64,000 bases of DNA from Pandoraea faecigallinarum (GTDB taxonomy: Bacteria; Pseudomonadota; Gammaproteobacteria; Burkholderiales; Burkholderiaceae), in contig NZ_CP011807.3 in NCBI RefSeq assembly GCF_001029105.3, forward strand, positions 930,001-994,000. Direction: 5' to 3'. The position numbers were made by a program, and so were the translations under genes. Positions 8,352 through 18,888 of the stretch are shown in pieces; the stretch's first letter is position 1, and every line of letters begins with the position of its first letter. The notes under the pieces were generated by a model. It had not been told where the DNA came from. It made no database searches and worked only from the letters and a program-made list of their open reading frames with translations.

Positions 8352-9628
8352 GGGCGCTGGCCATGGTGTTTTCCGGTTCGTCGCGACGGTTCGGATTGTC
8401 CCGATTGTCCCGATGGTTCCGATGGTTCCGATGGTTCCGATGGTTCCGATGGGGCAGGCGGTCGTGGCGTCTTGCCGTCCTCGTTTCAGCGGGGCTGACG
8501 CTGGGCGGGCTGCCGACCATGGCGGCGGACCGGGGGCTGTTGCCTCATCACCCGCGCGTGGCCGATGCGCAGATTGCCGTACCGGTGGCGAACGCTTTCG
8601 CCGCCGCCAGCGGCAAACCGAAGCGCGTGGGCGATGTCATGGGCGACGCCGCCGATCCGCGCGAGGCGGCACGGCGTCTGGTGTCGCCATTTCGCGAGCC
8701 GGAGGTGGCGCCGCGCATTCCGATTGCGTCGGCGCGATCGGCGTCCGCCCCGGCACCCGGCGCCGAGCCGACGAACGCACGGGCCGCCGCACAAGCCGCC
8801 GCGCGGGTCGAGGGGCCCCCCGGGTACGCAGGGGGTACATCCACGGTAAATCCGAGTCCGGTGAAGCTTCCGTATGACGCACTGGTGCGGCGAACGGCGC
8901 ATGCCACGTCCCTCGACGCCGCGCTGCTGCATGCGATTATCGACACGGAGTCGGGATACGACCCGCAAGCGGTGTCGGAGCGCGGCGCCATTGGGCTGAT
9001 GCAGATTCTGCCGCGCACGGGACAGCGCTTCGGCGTGCGGCGTCTGGAGGATCCGGCCGAGAATTTGCGTGCCGGGGCGTCATATCTGCGCTGGCTGCTC
9101 TCGCGCTTCGACGGCGACGTCAGTCTGGCGCTTGCTGCCTATAACGCTGGCGAAGGTGCGGTGCTCCGTTACGGGAGGCAGGTGCCACCGTTTCCCGAGA
9201 CGCAAAATTATGTGCGCAAGGTCATGGCGGGTTACGCGCGCCTGCGTGACGCGGGCATGCCCGGCGCCCCCGATGCACCCGATGCACCCGATGCACCCGA
9301 TGCACCCGGTGCGGGTGACGGCGGGATCGCAGCCTCACCTGCACAGGCGGCCCCCTCCGCGGTCGGGGCGGCGGCCGCGCTCACCGGTGCGCCGGCCGAA
9401 CGAACAAAGGAAAAGGGCGTTGCCGGGACCGACGAGAAAGCCGCGCGGGCGTGGCGGCTCTTACAGGGGCTGGGGGAGTTGATGACGCATAGTCCGTCCG
9501 CCGACGCGGCGAAGCGCGCCGGACGCGCCACCGCCCGGGACCGCGACCGGCCGGCGGTCGCGATGCCGCCACGGATTCCGGAGCGTACGGCGGGCACGCT
9601 CGTGCGTCCCGCAGGGCGGGACGGCTAG
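8348..9628 (+). CDS. Lytic transglycosylase coupled to the type III secretion operon (IagB/IpgF-like role)
   Basis: A 426-residue SLT-family enzyme that cuts peptidoglycan, probably opening the wall for the secretion apparatus. The N-terminus is basic with a repeat-coded run of WFR triplets, then a hydrophobic signal segment LAVLVSAGLTLGGLPTMA. The catalytic domain lies at about residues 178-300: Glu201 in IIDTESGYDPQAV, then GAIGLMQILPRTGQRFG and LALAAYNAGEGAVLRYG. The C-terminal 120 residues are low complexity and include a DAP repeat. It starts inside the sctU stop (ATGA overlap), arguing for a T3SS role. IagB-type enzymes are usually near 160 residues, so this one carries large extensions. 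Confidence 0.88.
   Translation: MRALAMVFSGSSRRFGLSRLSRWFRWFRWFRWFRWGRRSWRLAVLVSAGLTLGGLPTMAADRGLLPHHPRVADAQIAVPVANAFAAASGKPKRVGDVMGDAADPREAARRLVSPFREPEVAPRIPIASARSASAPAPGAEPTNARAAAQAAARVEGPPGYAGGTSTVNPSPVKLPYDALVRRTAHATSLDAALLHAIIDTESGYDPQAVSERGAIGLMQILPRTGQRFGVRRLEDPAENLRAGASYLRWLLSRFDGDVSLALAAYNAGEGAVLRYGRQVPPFPETQNYVRKVMAGYARLRDAGMPGAPDAPDAPDAPDAPGAGDGGIAASPAQAAPSAVGAAAALTGAPAERTKEKGVAGTDEKAARAWRLLQGLGELMTHSPSADAAKRAGRATARDRDRPAVAMPPRIPERTAGTLVRPAGRDG
8394..8447 (+). repeat. Six 9-bp units coding WFR repeats at the lytic transglycosylase N-terminus
   Basis: Two units of GATTGTCCC followed by four of GATGGTTCC and a partial seventh. In the gene frame they code RLS and RWF triplets just before the signal segment, so unit number would change the length and charge of the n-region. 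Confidence 0.9.
9272..9307 (+). repeat. Four 9-bp units coding DAP repeats in the lytic transglycosylase C-terminal region
   Basis: Four perfect copies of GATGCACCC, coding DAP four times at the border between the SLT catalytic domain and the low-complexity tail. Frame-neutral on unit gain or loss. Confidence 0.9.
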
Positions 9629-9647
9629 GCGTTGGACGCCGGGGCGA

Positions 9648-10307
9648 TCAGAGGGCGGGAACAGCGGGCGCCGCGGGCGCGGCCGGATCGGAAACGGTAT
9701 CCGTGGGGACCGTGTCGGCGACCGAGGGACGGGCGGACATGCGTTCGAAATGGCGGGCGAGATTGGGATGCGCGTCGCGCCAGTCGATCTCCGGATAGCG
9801 AAAATCGAGATAGCCGAGCGAACACACCACGGCGACGTCGGCCAGCGTCAGGCGATTGCTTGCGCACCACTGGCGCTCGTCGAGCCCGCGCGCCATGGCC
9901 CGAAGGCTTTCCCGGATCTTGCCCAGTTGGCGGTCGATGAACTTCTGCGAGCGCGATGCTTCGTCGTGGTACATGGTTTCGACACGGATCTGCACGGCGG
10001 CGTCCGTCAGCCCGTCGGCCAGCGCTTCCCAGCAACGCACTTCGGCGCGCTCGCGGCCCGACGGGGGAATGAGCTTGCCGACCGGCGACAGGGTGTCGAG
10101 GTATTCGCAGATGACCCGGGAGTCGAACACGGCTTCGCCGTCCTCCATCACGAGGCAAGGCACCTTGCCGATCGGGTTCGACTGCTGGATGCGGGTGTCG
10201 TCGGCCCAGACGTTCTCCAGTTCGAGCTTGTAGTCGAGCTTCTTCTCGGCCAGCACGATGCGGACTTTACGAACGTAGGGACTGGCGAGGGCACCGATCA
10301 ACTTCAT
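9648..10307 (-). CDS. Glutathione S-transferase
   Basis: A 219-residue cytosolic GST. The thioredoxin-fold N-terminal domain starts MKLIGALASPYVRKVRIVLA, with the Ser of the SPYVRK motif as probable glutathione-activating residue, then NPIGKVPCLVMEDG and the glutathione-binding DSRVICEYL. The helical C-terminal domain includes the N-capping motif RLTLADVAVVCSLGYLD. The ATG at 10307 has AAGGA upstream on its strand; the longer open frame adds 33 unrelated residues. The tail after residue 200 is Ala/Pro-rich. It is divergent to purB across a 140-base gap. Substrate unknown. Confidence 0.9.
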   Translation of the reverse strand: MKLIGALASPYVRKVRIVLAEKKLDYKLELENVWADDTRIQQSNPIGKVPCLVMEDGEAVFDSRVICEYLDTLSPVGKLIPPSGRERAEVRCWEALADGLTDAAVQIRVETMYHDEASRSQKFIDRQLGKIRESLRAMARGLDERQWCASNRLTLADVAVVCSLGYLDFRYPEIDWRDAHPNLARHFERMSARPSVADTVPTDTVSDPAAPAAPAVPAL

Positions 10308-10381
10308 GTGAATCCTTGATAAATCGCTGTAGCGCGGGGAAGAGTATAACGTGCGGGATGGCCGTTGCCGGGGAATGGTAA

Positions 10382-11821
<1,440 letters not shown>

Positions 11822-11887
11822 TCGCGTCCGCGTGAAGTCGGGAGATCAAGACGTAGACAGCCCACCGCTTTACCGGCAGCAAACAGG

Positions 11888-11912
11888 ACGGGCCGCTTTT
11901 GCGGCCCGTTTT
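11888..11912 (+). terminator. Rho-independent terminator after purB
   Basis: A perfect 9-bp stem ACGGGCCGC/GCGGCCCGT with a TTTT loop, followed by a short T run, 66 bases after the purB stop. Confidence 0.85.
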
Positions 11913-11972
11913 GCATGGCGCTTGCGTGCCGCCGGGCCGCCCCGTCCCGGCCTTGTCTGGGGGTTCTGTCCT

Positions 11973-12016
11973 TATGACAACCGTGTCATACCAGTAGTGT
12001 CATATCCATCGTCATA
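11973..12016. promoter_or_regulatory. Inverted repeat TATGACA-N4-TGTCATA plus two further half sites upstream of the cytochrome c' gene
   Basis: A perfect 7-bp inverted repeat (11973-11979 and 11984-11990, spacer ACCG) is followed by TGTCATA at 11998 and CGTCATA at 12010. Spacing and symmetry resemble sites of CRP/FNR-family regulators, some of which control nitric-oxide and cytochrome c' genes, but the bases differ from the FNR consensus. Which protein binds is unknown. Confidence 0.5.
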
Positions 12017-12073
12017 TCAATACGCAAGTTGGTGTGTATCATAGCGGCACAAACCATAAGGAGAATCCCACAG

Positions 12074-12523
12074 ATGAAGTTCACTCTCGCAGTTGCCGCG
12101 CTTGCCGCAGCCGTCGTTCCGGCCCTTGCTCACGCGCAGTTCGCCAAGGCCGATGACGCCGTGGAATACCGTCAGTCGGCCCTCTTCCTGCTGGGCAATC
12201 ACTTCGGCCGGATCGGGGCGGTCGTGAAGGGCGACGCACCGTTCAACAAGGATGACGTTGCGAAGAACGCCGAACTCGTCGCCACGCTCTCGAAGCTGCC
12301 GTGGCCTGCCTTCGAAGGCGGTCAGACGAACGGCAAGAGCAAGGCCAAGCCGGAAGTCTTCTCTGACAAGGCGAAGTTCAAGGACGCCGCGGAGAAGATG
12401 GAAACGGCCGTCGCCAAGCTCAACACCGTGGCCAAGGGCGGCGACCTCGCGTCGATCAATACCGCTTTCGGCGAAGCTGCGCAGACCTGCAAGAGCTGCC
12501 ACGATAACTTCCGCGCCAAGTAA
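12074..12523 (+). CDS. Cytochrome c' (periplasmic c-type cytochrome)
   Basis: A 149-residue exported protein. The signal peptide is MKFTLAVAALAAAVVPALAH with cleavage probably after AHA, the body is a four-helix bundle by composition, and the haem-binding motif CKSCH lies at the C-terminus, as in the cytochrome c' family, whose members bind NO or protect against it. A good AAGGAG site precedes ATG 12074; the ORF opens 15 codons earlier without a ribosome site. It faces the cytochrome b561 gene, with a terminator between, and the two could exchange electrons, but this is inference. Confidence 0.9.
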   Translation: MKFTLAVAALAAAVVPALAHAQFAKADDAVEYRQSALFLLGNHFGRIGAVVKGDAPFNKDDVAKNAELVATLSKLPWPAFEGGQTNGKSKAKPEVFSDKAKFKDAAEKMETAVAKLNTVAKGGDLASINTAFGEAAQTCKSCHDNFRAK

Positions 12524-12560
12524 GCGGCGGCGGCCTCCGGGCGCGTCGACGTTCCAAAAG

Positions 12561-12593
12561 AAGCCGGTCGTCTGCCTGCGACCGGCTTTTTTT
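12561..12593 (+). terminator. Rho-independent terminator after the cytochrome c' gene
   Basis: Perfect stem AAGCCGGTCG/CGACCGGCTT with an eight-base loop, followed by a T run, 37 bases after the stop. The A-rich run before the stem is short, so it mainly serves the plus strand. Confidence 0.85.
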
Positions 12594-12609
12594 CTGGGCG
12601 ACGCCGCCG

Positions 12610-13350
12610 TCAATACGCGGGCAGTGCCGCGACCGCGGGCGCCAGATTCACCAACCGGTACACCAGCGCCGAGGCCAGTACGATCAGCACCAGGGCACCG
12701 ATGCGCACGCGCCAGTCGTCACGTGCCGGACGCGCCGGCACGGACAAGTGCTTGTCGCCCAGGATCATCGGTTTGATGAGATCGGTCTTGCGCACGACCC
12801 GGTAATACACGATGGCGAGCACGTGTAACGCGACGAGCGCGACGAGCACCCACTGATTGCGCAGATGCCAGCCGGTAAGCATGTCGCTCGTATCCTTGTC
12901 GATGAACTTCACGAGCGGCCCGTCGTTGAAGATGTCGTCGTTCGAGAACAGGCCCAGTCCGACCTGAATGCCAAAGAAGACCAGCATGGCGATGACCGAT
13001 AGGCCGCCCAGCGGGGTGTGCCCGGCAAAGCGGACCGCGGGCTCGGCGGCGCTGGCGCTGTCGTGGCTGGTGCGCCCCTCATGCCCCGTGCCGGCATCAC
13101 CGGCACCGCGCAGTGAGCGCCAGACGGTGCGCGGACCTGTAACGAATGCCGAGAAACGCGCATAGCGCGGACCGGTAATGCCCCAGACCACACGAAAGAT
13201 CAGCAATGCGAGTACGGCGTAGCCGCACCAGAAGTGGTAGATCATCGCGTTGCCGCCGGTCTTGGCCGTCACATACGCCGCGACGGCGAGCACGACAAAC
13301 GACCAGTGGAACAAACGAGTGGGCAAGTCCCAGATGCGGATCGGCTTCAT
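12610..13350 (-). CDS. Cytochrome b561 family membrane protein
   Basis: A 246-residue diheme membrane electron carrier. Starting at MKPIRIWDLPTRLFHWSFVV it has four hydrophobic helices; the histidines in LFHW, YHFWCGY, GWHLRNQW and ALHVLAIVYYR are the probable haem ligands. The soluble stretch at about residues 80-110 (TGHEGRTSHDSASAAEP) links helices. ATG 13350 is favoured because the upstream in-frame residues look like random coding. These proteins usually reduce a partner c-type cytochrome; the convergent cytochrome c' gene is a plausible one. Confidence 0.9.
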   Translation of the reverse strand: MKPIRIWDLPTRLFHWSFVVLAVAAYVTAKTGGNAMIYHFWCGYAVLALLIFRVVWGITGPRYARFSAFVTGPRTVWRSLRGAGDAGTGHEGRTSHDSASAAEPAVRFAGHTPLGGLSVIAMLVFFGIQVGLGLFSNDDIFNDGPLVKFIDKDTSDMLTGWHLRNQWVLVALVALHVLAIVYYRVVRKTDLIKPMILGDKHLSVPARPARDDWRVRIGALVLIVLASALVYRLVNLAPAVAALPAY

Positions 13351-13546
13351 TGGCGTGAAATATCGTAAATGTCGTAAAGGGGCGAATGCCGCGAGATTAC
13401 CGCAAGCCCATGGCGTGCGCACGTTCGGACGAGCGGGTTGTGCAGGTTGGGTGGTTGCCCACCGCTCGTGGCACGCGTTCGCTGGCAGGCTGGCGGACAT
13501 CCTCGACGCCTGTCCCGCATGCGCCCGCGCACGTGGCCGCTCGCTC

Positions 13547-15769
13547 ATGAATCCTCTGCCCGCCGACCGCCCGATCCCGGTACACGCGCTCAAGACATCG
13601 TACCGGCTTCCTTGCCTGCTGCGTCTGAGCGCCATCGTCATGCTCGCGACATGGGCCGGCAATCTGCTGATTCGTCTGCTGGGCGTGGCGACACTCGCGC
13701 CCGCAGCATGGACGCACACCAATGCGCATGAATGGCTGTCCTGGCTCTGGTACGGCCTGCGTTACGACGCGTTGCTCGTCAGTTGGGGGATGCTCGCGTG
13801 GCTGCTGCCGCTTGCGATATGGCGTGCGCGGGGCGCGGCCAAACCAATGGCACATACCGCCTTCGCGGCTGGCGTGATCGCGTGGTTCATCGTGGCGAAC
13901 GGGCTGGCCTTGGCGGAGCATTGCCATCTGCGCGACTTCGGTGCGCCGTTCGGCCCGAGCCTCTTCGGGGCGCTCGACGGATTCGGCGCACGCAGTGAAG
14001 ATGCCGCGTTCGCGATGCACGGGGCGACGCATCTGCCGTGCGCCGGTCTGGCCGCGGTATGTGCCGTCTGTCTGGGCGCGGCGCAGGCGTGGTGCACACT
14101 CCGCTTCGCGCTGGTATCCGCGCGCGAGGCGACCTGGCAGGACGCGGTCGTACAGGGGTTGGTGATCTCGACACTGCTGGTCGTCGGGTGGGGACGGCCA
14201 GCCGCCCGTCTCATGGAGGAGGAGGGAATCAGCGTGGCGCGCGAGGCAACGCTGGACGACCTGCTCGTCAACACGCCCGTGCGGCTGATCCTCGCGCTCA
14301 AGGCGTACCGGGCAACCCGCGTCGACGGGGACGGGGACTCGCCCGAACAGGCCGCTGCCGATGCATTGCGATCCCGGGGTTTTGCCGATGCCGCTGCACT
14401 CGTCAAGGCGCTGAAGAACGACGGTGAGCTGGCGTCCGACCAAGGCGAGCCGCCGGGCGACGATGCCACGGCCGTCCTGCTGCGCGCGCCATGGCATCGC
14501 ACGCCCGTCAACGATTTGCTCGCCGCGCATCCGCCACACGTCGTATTCGGCCTGATGCAGGGATGGGGCGGTTATGGCCTGTCGCTCGACGCCGACGCTT
14601 TTCCCATAGCGGGTGCCATGCGCAGGCATCTCGACGCGGGATGGTGGTATCGGCACGCTGTCGCGTCGCGCCCGGATACATTCTCCACCCTCGAACATTT
14701 GCTGCTCAACAGCGGCAATCCCGGCTCGCTGCGGCCGGACATTGCCGCGAGCACAACGTTCATCGGCGCTGCCGCACGGCCGTTTCGGCGACGTGGCTAT
14801 CGAACCGTGTTCGTGTACGGCGGTGCGCGCACATGGCGCGACGTCGGCCGCATCGCGCGTCGACAGGGATTTGACGGCGTCGTGACGCAAGCGGAGATCG
14901 TCGCACGCTATGCGCAGGCCGACGCGCGCGGCTACGGCGTCTACGACGGCTATCTTTGGCGCTACGTGCACGACATGCTCGAAGACGCCGACGCGAAAGG
15001 GCAGCCGCTGTTCGTTTTCGTGCTGACGGCGGGCAATCGTTGGCCCTACAACGTCCCCGACGACGCCGCCACCGGCCCGTTCGATCTCACGAAGGGATGG
15101 CGTGCATCGCCCGTGGACGATGCCGAGCGCGAAACGCGCCAGCGTGGTGTGCGGGCGTATCGCTATGCGATGGACGCGCTGGGCGACTTCATCGACCGTC
15201 TCAAATATTCGCCGATGAGTTCGCGCACGATTCTGGCGGCGACCGGCGATCATCGCGCGCCGCAGTGGCGCGACGGGGAGAACGCGTCCTTGTCGCCTTT
15301 CGAGCAGTATCACGTGCCGATCTATCTGCGGGTGCCGGCTGCCTATGTGCCCGCAGGTCGGCCGCGACTCGACGACTTCGTCGGTCATCGCGACATATTT
15401 CCGACGCTGTACCACCTCGCGCTATCGGATACGCCCTACGTCGGATTCGGCGAGCCGTTGTTCGGCGAAGTCCCGTCCGGGCGGCGCTACGCCGTGGCGC
15501 AGCAGCGCTACCTCTTTTCGACGGCGGGCGCGCAGGATCTGCGCAGCGGTGTGACTTATGCGCACGCCGGGGCGGGCGATGCCGAACGGCTGGCGCAGCA
15601 GGTCGCCGATGCGAATGCATCGCTCGCGCTGACGAACTGGTTTGGCGAAATGCAGCGGCGCGTGAGACAGACGCCGAACCCGGCGCCGGCATCGACACCG
15701 GCCCAGACGCCCGGCGTCGCTCAGGACGTGACACCGGACGTGACACGGGCCGCGGCACCGGTTCAATAA
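13547..15769 (+). CDS. LTA-synthase-like membrane sulfatase/phosphoglycerol transferase family protein
   Basis: A 740-residue protein: about five N-terminal membrane helices (LPCLLRLSAIVMLATWAGNL, LVSWGMLAWLLPLAIWR and others) and a large alkaline-phosphatase-superfamily domain from roughly residue 310. The domain contains HVVFGLMQGWGGYGLSLD, the probable nucleophile region SRPDTFSTLEHLLLNSG, and the late metal-site motif TILAATGDHRAPQW. Proteins of this type modify the envelope by moving phosphoglycerol or similar groups from lipids. The first metal-binding residues differ from classical LtaS, so the donor and acceptor are unknown. ATG 13547 has only a weak ribosome site; a longer form is possible. 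Confidence 0.8.
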   Translation: MNPLPADRPIPVHALKTSYRLPCLLRLSAIVMLATWAGNLLIRLLGVATLAPAAWTHTNAHEWLSWLWYGLRYDALLVSWGMLAWLLPLAIWRARGAAKPMAHTAFAAGVIAWFIVANGLALAEHCHLRDFGAPFGPSLFGALDGFGARSEDAAFAMHGATHLPCAGLAAVCAVCLGAAQAWCTLRFALVSAREATWQDAVVQGLVISTLLVVGWGRPAARLMEEEGISVAREATLDDLLVNTPVRLILALKAYRATRVDGDGDSPEQAAADALRSRGFADAAALVKALKNDGELASDQGEPPGDDATAVLLRAPWHRTPVNDLLAAHPPHVVFGLMQGWGGYGLSLDADAFPIAGAMRRHLDAGWWYRHAVASRPDTFSTLEHLLLNSGNPGSLRPDIAASTTFIGAAARPFRRRGYRTVFVYGGARTWRDVGRIARRQGFDGVVTQAEIVARYAQADARGYGVYDGYLWRYVHDMLEDADAKGQPLFVFVLTAGNRWPYNVPDDAATGPFDLTKGWRASPVDDAERETRQRGVRAYRYAMDALGDFIDRLKYSPMSSRTILAATGDHRAPQWRDGENASLSPFEQYHVPIYLRVPAAYVPAGRPRLDDFVGHRDIFPTLYHLALSDTPYVGFGEPLFGEVPSGRRYAVAQQRYLFSTAGAQDLRSGVTYAHAGAGDAERLAQQVADANASLALTNWFGEMQRRVRQTPNPAPASTPAQTPGVAQDVTPDVTRAAAPVQ

Positions 15770-15796
15770 CGTTGGCCAACGTCGGACGGATGGGCA

Positions 15797-15826
15797 AAAA
15801 AACCGCCGGACATGCCGGCGGTTTTT
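15797..15826. terminator. Bidirectional terminator between the sulfatase gene and secF
   Basis: Stem AAACCGCCGG/CCGGCGGTTT with loop ACATG, an A run on the left and a T run on the right, so it works on both strands for the two convergent genes. Confidence 0.9.
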
Positions 15827-15858
15827 CAATGCTTCTTCGATGTTTCGCAGCGAGTCGA

Positions 15859-16836
15859 TCAGACGCGCGCGCCGAAGTTGGGGTCGTTGCGATCGACACC
15901 TTCCTCGCCATCCTTGTTGCTGTGCTTGATGAGGTCCTCGCGCTTCACGCCGAGCCACATGGCGAGTGCTGCGGCCACGAACACCGACGAGTAGATGCCG
16001 AACAGAATCCCCACAGTCAGTGCGAGTGCGAAGTAGTGCAGCGTCTGGCCGCCGAAGAAGAACATCGACAGCACCATCATTTCCGTACTGGCGTGGGTGA
16101 TGATGGTACGCGACATGGTCGTCGTAATCGCGTGATCGATGACTTCCTGCACCGTCGCCTTGCGCATTTTGCGGAACGTCTCACGAATCCGGTCGAAGAT
16201 AACGACCGATTCGTTCACCGAGTAGCCCAGCACCGCAAGCACCCCCGCGAGCACCGCCAGCGAGAACTCCCACTGGAAGTAGGCGAAAAAGCCCAGAATG
16301 ATCACCACGTCGTGCAGGTTGGCGATTACGCCGGCCACCGCGAATTTCCATTCGAAGCGGAACGACAGATAGATGATGATGCCCACGACCACGAAGGTCA
16401 GCGCCAGCAGACCGTCGGTGAACAGTTCGTGGCCGATCTGCGGACCAACGAATTCCACGCGACGCAGGGATACGTCGGGCGTGTCGGCCTTGAGCGCGGT
16501 CATCACGGCGTCGCTTTGCTGCGCGCTGGTGACCTGCTTGCCGTCCGGACCGTTCTGGATCGGCAGCCGGATCATCACGTCGCGCGAGGTGCCGAAGCTT
16601 TGCACCTGCACGTCGCGATAGCCCAGCTTGCCGACTTCACCACGGATCTTCTCGAGATCGGCTGCCTGCGTGTAGGCCACTTCCATGACCGTACCGCCGG
16701 TGAACTCGATCGACAGGTGCAGCCCCCGCGTGAGCAGGAAGAAGACCGCCGCCACGAAGGTCAGCGCCGAGATAACGTTGAAGATCAGGGCGTGCCGCAT
16801 GAACGGCACGTCTTTCTTGATGCGGAAAAATTCCAT
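15859..16836 (-). CDS. secF: Protein translocase subunit SecF
   Basis: Membrane subunit of SecDF, which uses the proton gradient to pull secreted proteins through SecYEG. It has 325 residues; the first helix is at residues 15-34, the SecD/F motif IEFTGGTVMEVAY follows, and the C-terminal helices include FVVVGIIIYLSFRFEWKFAV, ILGFFAYFQWEFSLAVLAGV and GYSVNESVVIFDRIRETFRK. It is cotranscribed with secD, 24 bases upstream on the same strand. Confidence 0.97.
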   Translation of the reverse strand: MEFFRIKKDVPFMRHALIFNVISALTFVAAVFFLLTRGLHLSIEFTGGTVMEVAYTQAADLEKIRGEVGKLGYRDVQVQSFGTSRDVMIRLPIQNGPDGKQVTSAQQSDAVMTALKADTPDVSLRRVEFVGPQIGHELFTDGLLALTFVVVGIIIYLSFRFEWKFAVAGVIANLHDVVIILGFFAYFQWEFSLAVLAGVLAVLGYSVNESVVIFDRIRETFRKMRKATVQEVIDHAITTTMSRTIITHASTEMMVLSMFFFGGQTLHYFALALTVGILFGIYSSVFVAAALAMWLGVKREDLIKHSNKDGEEGVDRNDPNFGARV

Positions 16837-16860
16837 GACTGTTTCCTCTCGCGCCTGCGG

Positions 16861-18753
16861 TTATTGCTCGCCCGCGTCGGGTGCGCCCGTCGCACCGTCG
16901 GGGCGCCAGACCTGACCGATCGCCAGCGACTTGAGCTTGCGACGGCCGCCGTACCACAGGTTGACCAGACCGCGCGAGAAGAACACGGCGGAGAACATCG
17001 AGGTCAGGATACCCAGGCAGTGAACCACGGCGAACGCCCGCACCGGACCCGAGCCGAACGCCAGCAGCGCCAGACCGGCGATGAGCGTGGTCACGTTCGA
17101 GTCCAGAATCGTCGCCCATGCATGTTCGAAGCCCAGCGAAATCGCTTTCTGGGCCGATGCGCCGGCGCGCAATTCTTCACGGATACGTTCGTTGATCAGC
17201 ACGTTCGCGTCGATGGCCATACCGAGCGTGAGCGCGATAGCGGCGATACCCGGCAACGTCAGCGTGGCCTGCATCATCGAGAGCACGGCCACGAGCAGCA
17301 GCAGGTTGAACAGCAGGGCGATGACCGAGAACACGCCGAACAGCATGTAGTACATCATCATGAACACGGCGATGGCGATCAGGCCGTACAGCACCGAATC
17401 CACCCCCTTTTGCACGTTGTCGGCGCCAAGGCTCGGGCCGATCGTGCGTTCTTCGATGATTTCCATCGGCGCGGCGAGCGAACCGGCGCGCAGCAGCAGC
17501 GCGAGATCGTTGGCGTTCTGCGCCGAGCCCATGCCGGTGATCTGGAAACTCTGGCCCAGTTCGCTGCGGATATTCGCCACCGTCAGCACTTCGCCCTTGC
17601 CCTTTTCGAACAGCACGATGGCCATCGGCTTGCCGATGTTGTCTCGCGAGACGTCGCGCAGCACACGGCCGCCCGCAGCGTCGAGCTTGATGTTGACCGA
17701 CGGTTGCTGGTGATCGTCGAAGCCCGCGGAAGCGCTGGTGATGCGATCGCCGCTGAAGATCACCTGACGCTTGAGCAGTACCGGCGCACCGTTGCCGTGC
17801 AGGAACAGTTCGTCCTGCGGCGGCACCGGCGTGTCGGCCGAGACGATGCGCGGGGCGTCCGGGTCGGCCAGACGCGCTTCGAGCGTTGCCGTACGACCGA
17901 TGATGTCCTTGGCCTTGGCCGTGTCCTGCACGCCGGGCAGTTGCACCACGATACGGTCCGGCCCTTCCTGCTGGATCACCGGTTCGGCCACGCCGAGTTC
18001 GTTCACCCGGTTATGCAGCGTGACGATGTTTTGCTTGACGGCGTTGTCCTGCACTGCGCGGCGAGCCGCTTCCGTGAACGCGCCCACGACCTTGAACGTG
18101 CCGTTCGCAGCGGCTTGCGTGGTGTAGGCGAGGTCGGGCAGGCCGTCGGTCAGCGCACCGCGAGCGCGCTCGGCGTCTTCCTGCGAGCCGAACGCCGCTT
18201 CGATGCCGTTGTCCGTGCGCGTCACGCCGTTGTGGCGGATGTTCTTGTCCCGCAGCAACGTGCGGGCATCGGCGGCGGCCGCATCCAGACGCTTCGTGAT
18301 CGCGCCGGCCATGTCGACTTGCAGCAGGAAGTGCACACCGCCACGCAGGTCGAGACCGAGGTACATCGGCAGCGCGTGGATCGAGGTGAGCCAGCCCGGC
18401 GAGGCGGACAGCAGGTTGAGTGCCACGACATAGGTCGGGTCGGTCGCGTCGGTATTGAGCGACGACTGGAGAAGGTCCTTGGCGCGCAGTTGTGTGTCGG
18501 TATCGGCAAAGCGAATACGCACGCTCGGGTTGTTGCCCGTGCCGTCGAACACGGCGCCGTTGTAGGCGATGTTCTGTGCCTTGAGCGCGTCTTCTGCGCG
18601 CGAAAGCGTCGAGGGATCGACCTTGACGGTCGCCTTGACGCTGGAAATCTGTACCGCCGGCGTTTCACCGAACAGGTTCGGCAGCGTGTAGAGCACCCCG
18701 ATGGCGAGAGCCACCAGAATGACGATGTATTTCCAGAGAGGATAGCGATTCAT
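16861..18753 (-). CDS. secD: Protein translocase subunit SecD
   Basis: Partner of SecF. It has 630 residues beginning MNRYPLWKYIVILVALAIGV. The first periplasmic domain contains YLGLDLRGGVHFLLQVDM, the large P1 head domain follows, and the six-helix membrane block contains GMAIDANVLINERIREELR, whose acidic residue takes part in proton transfer. Gene order yajC-secD-secF is conserved in proteobacteria. Confidence 0.97.
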   Translation of the reverse strand: MNRYPLWKYIVILVALAIGVLYTLPNLFGETPAVQISSVKATVKVDPSTLSRAEDALKAQNIAYNGAVFDGTGNNPSVRIRFADTDTQLRAKDLLQSSLNTDATDPTYVVALNLLSASPGWLTSIHALPMYLGLDLRGGVHFLLQVDMAGAITKRLDAAAADARTLLRDKNIRHNGVTRTDNGIEAAFGSQEDAERARGALTDGLPDLAYTTQAAANGTFKVVGAFTEAARRAVQDNAVKQNIVTLHNRVNELGVAEPVIQQEGPDRIVVQLPGVQDTAKAKDIIGRTATLEARLADPDAPRIVSADTPVPPQDELFLHGNGAPVLLKRQVIFSGDRITSASAGFDDHQQPSVNIKLDAAGGRVLRDVSRDNIGKPMAIVLFEKGKGEVLTVANIRSELGQSFQITGMGSAQNANDLALLLRAGSLAAPMEIIEERTIGPSLGADNVQKGVDSVLYGLIAIAVFMMMYYMLFGVFSVIALLFNLLLLVAVLSMMQATLTLPGIAAIALTLGMAIDANVLINERIREELRAGASAQKAISLGFEHAWATILDSNVTTLIAGLALLAFGSGPVRAFAVVHCLGILTSMFSAVFFSRGLVNLWYGGRRKLKSLAIGQVWRPDGATGAPDAGEQ

Positions 18754-18888
18754 AGCGGCGGGCTAGGGTGATGCCTCGTGGCAGACCGGACTTCAGACCG
18801 TCTTGCAGGGCGGTCGCGGCCGTGTGGACCGGCGCCGCCATGCACTGCGGCCGCCGGTAAGGGCGGCCGCAAGCGGTTGTGCGAAGGA

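Noticed and set aside
13397..15415. 672-codon minus-strand ORF
   Set aside because: Antisense to the membrane sulfatase gene.
14956..18771. 1271-codon plus-strand ORF
   Set aside because: It is antisense to secF and secD and runs through the sulfatase end; composition is Arg/His/Asp-rich as expected for an antisense frame in high-GC DNA.
18847..18870. Terminator between yajC and secD
   Set aside because: GC-rich inverted repeat without a T run on the minus strand, inside a conserved operon.
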